From positions 682,001 to 746,000 of the forward strand of contig JADKKA010000018.1 of assembly GCA_016720745.1 (NCBI GenBank): DNA of 64,000 nucleotides, given 5' to 3'. Positions 63,921 to 64,000 of this stretch are shown piece after piece. The translations under genes and the position numbers were made by a program. The notes beneath the pieces were generated by a model that saw only the letters and a list, made by a program, of their open reading frames with translations, had not been told where the DNA came from and did no database searches. The stretch's first letter is position 1. Each line of letters opens with the position of its first letter. Origin of the DNA: Chitinophagaceae bacterium (GTDB taxonomy: Bacteria > Bacteroidota > Bacteroidia > Chitinophagales > Chitinophagaceae).

Positions 63921-64000
63921 ATGTCCAGGAAAAAGGAAGTCTTACAGGATGTAGTGATCAAGTTCGCCGGTGATAGCGGGGACGGGATGCAGCTCACAGG
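63921..64000 (+). CDS. 2-oxoacid:ferredoxin oxidoreductase alpha subunit (partial, 5' end)
   Basis: ATG at 63921 starts MSRKKEVLQDVVIKFAGDSG, followed by DGMQLT to the window edge. VVIKFAGDSGDGMQ is characteristic of the gamma/alpha fusion subunit of 2-oxoglutarate (or 2-oxoacid) ferredoxin oxidoreductase (KorA type), which makes succinyl-CoA with reduced ferredoxin. A weak -7-like TAAATTCG lies at 63892-63899. Only 26 residues are visible; the KorB gene would be expected next. Confidence 0.88.
   Translation, partial: MSRKKEVLQDVVIKFAGDSGDGMQLT

Overview
The window looks like a chromosomal segment of a Bacteroidota bacterium, most likely of the Chitinophagaceae type. The evidence is a SusC/SusD pair, type IX secretion (PorZ plus surface proteins with C-terminal sorting domains), TonB-linked outer-membrane proteins, ECF sigma operons, and promoters of the Bacteroidota kind (TTTG / TAnnTTTG). 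No rRNA, tRNA or CRISPR array was seen. The right edge cuts into a 2-oxoacid:ferredoxin oxidoreductase alpha gene; the left edge cuts into a HEPN-type gene.

Layout. 1-4250 is an A+T-rich accessory island, all on the minus strand: a HEPN/DUF262 defence-like pair, a trypsin-like protease, a decayed membrane protein, and two orphan proteins. They are separated by imperfect palindromes that look integron-attC-like. It is closed by four tandem ~96-100 bp repeats (4371-4722). 4.7-22 kb is core genome: sialate O-acetylesterase and a divergent AraC regulator, a TonB receptor, gcvH, an ECF sigma/anti-sigma pair, VanZ, prfA, an amidohydrolase, recO-porZ, and an MMPL exporter. 22-28.3 kb holds susC-susD and an ECF sigma/membrane protein/Spy-like operon. 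28.3-39.4 kb is mostly minus strand: acyl-CoA synthetase, TPR protein, DUF1015-serC, a large BNR/PKD surface protein, an S1/P1-like zinc enzyme, DUF502. 39.5-46.5 kb is a complete tetR-tolC-MFP-RND efflux operon with a well-formed promoter and a candidate operator. 46.6-63.8 kb holds secreted and surface enzymes: M28 and M16 peptidases, polysaccharide deacetylase, serine hydrolase, sorted surface proteins, a secreted Hint-domain protein coupled to DUF418, and two DUF3857/transglutaminase genes separated by a small GxxExxY nuclease-fold gene lying between long inverted repeats.

Two features deserve attention. First, at least nine single-base shifts, nearly all in homopolymer runs, break genes whose two halves clearly belong together (HEPN, DUF262, protease, a small membrane protein, acetylesterase, AIM24, both DUF3857 genes). 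This suggests uncorrected long-read errors rather than real gene loss; the annotation below joins the halves. Second, the strongest candidates for undescribed biology are the inverted-repeat-bounded GxxExxY unit (61250-61823), the secreted glycan-binding/Hint protein whose Hint domain is the very C-terminus (57593-58819), and the attC-like palindromes between orphan genes in the left island.
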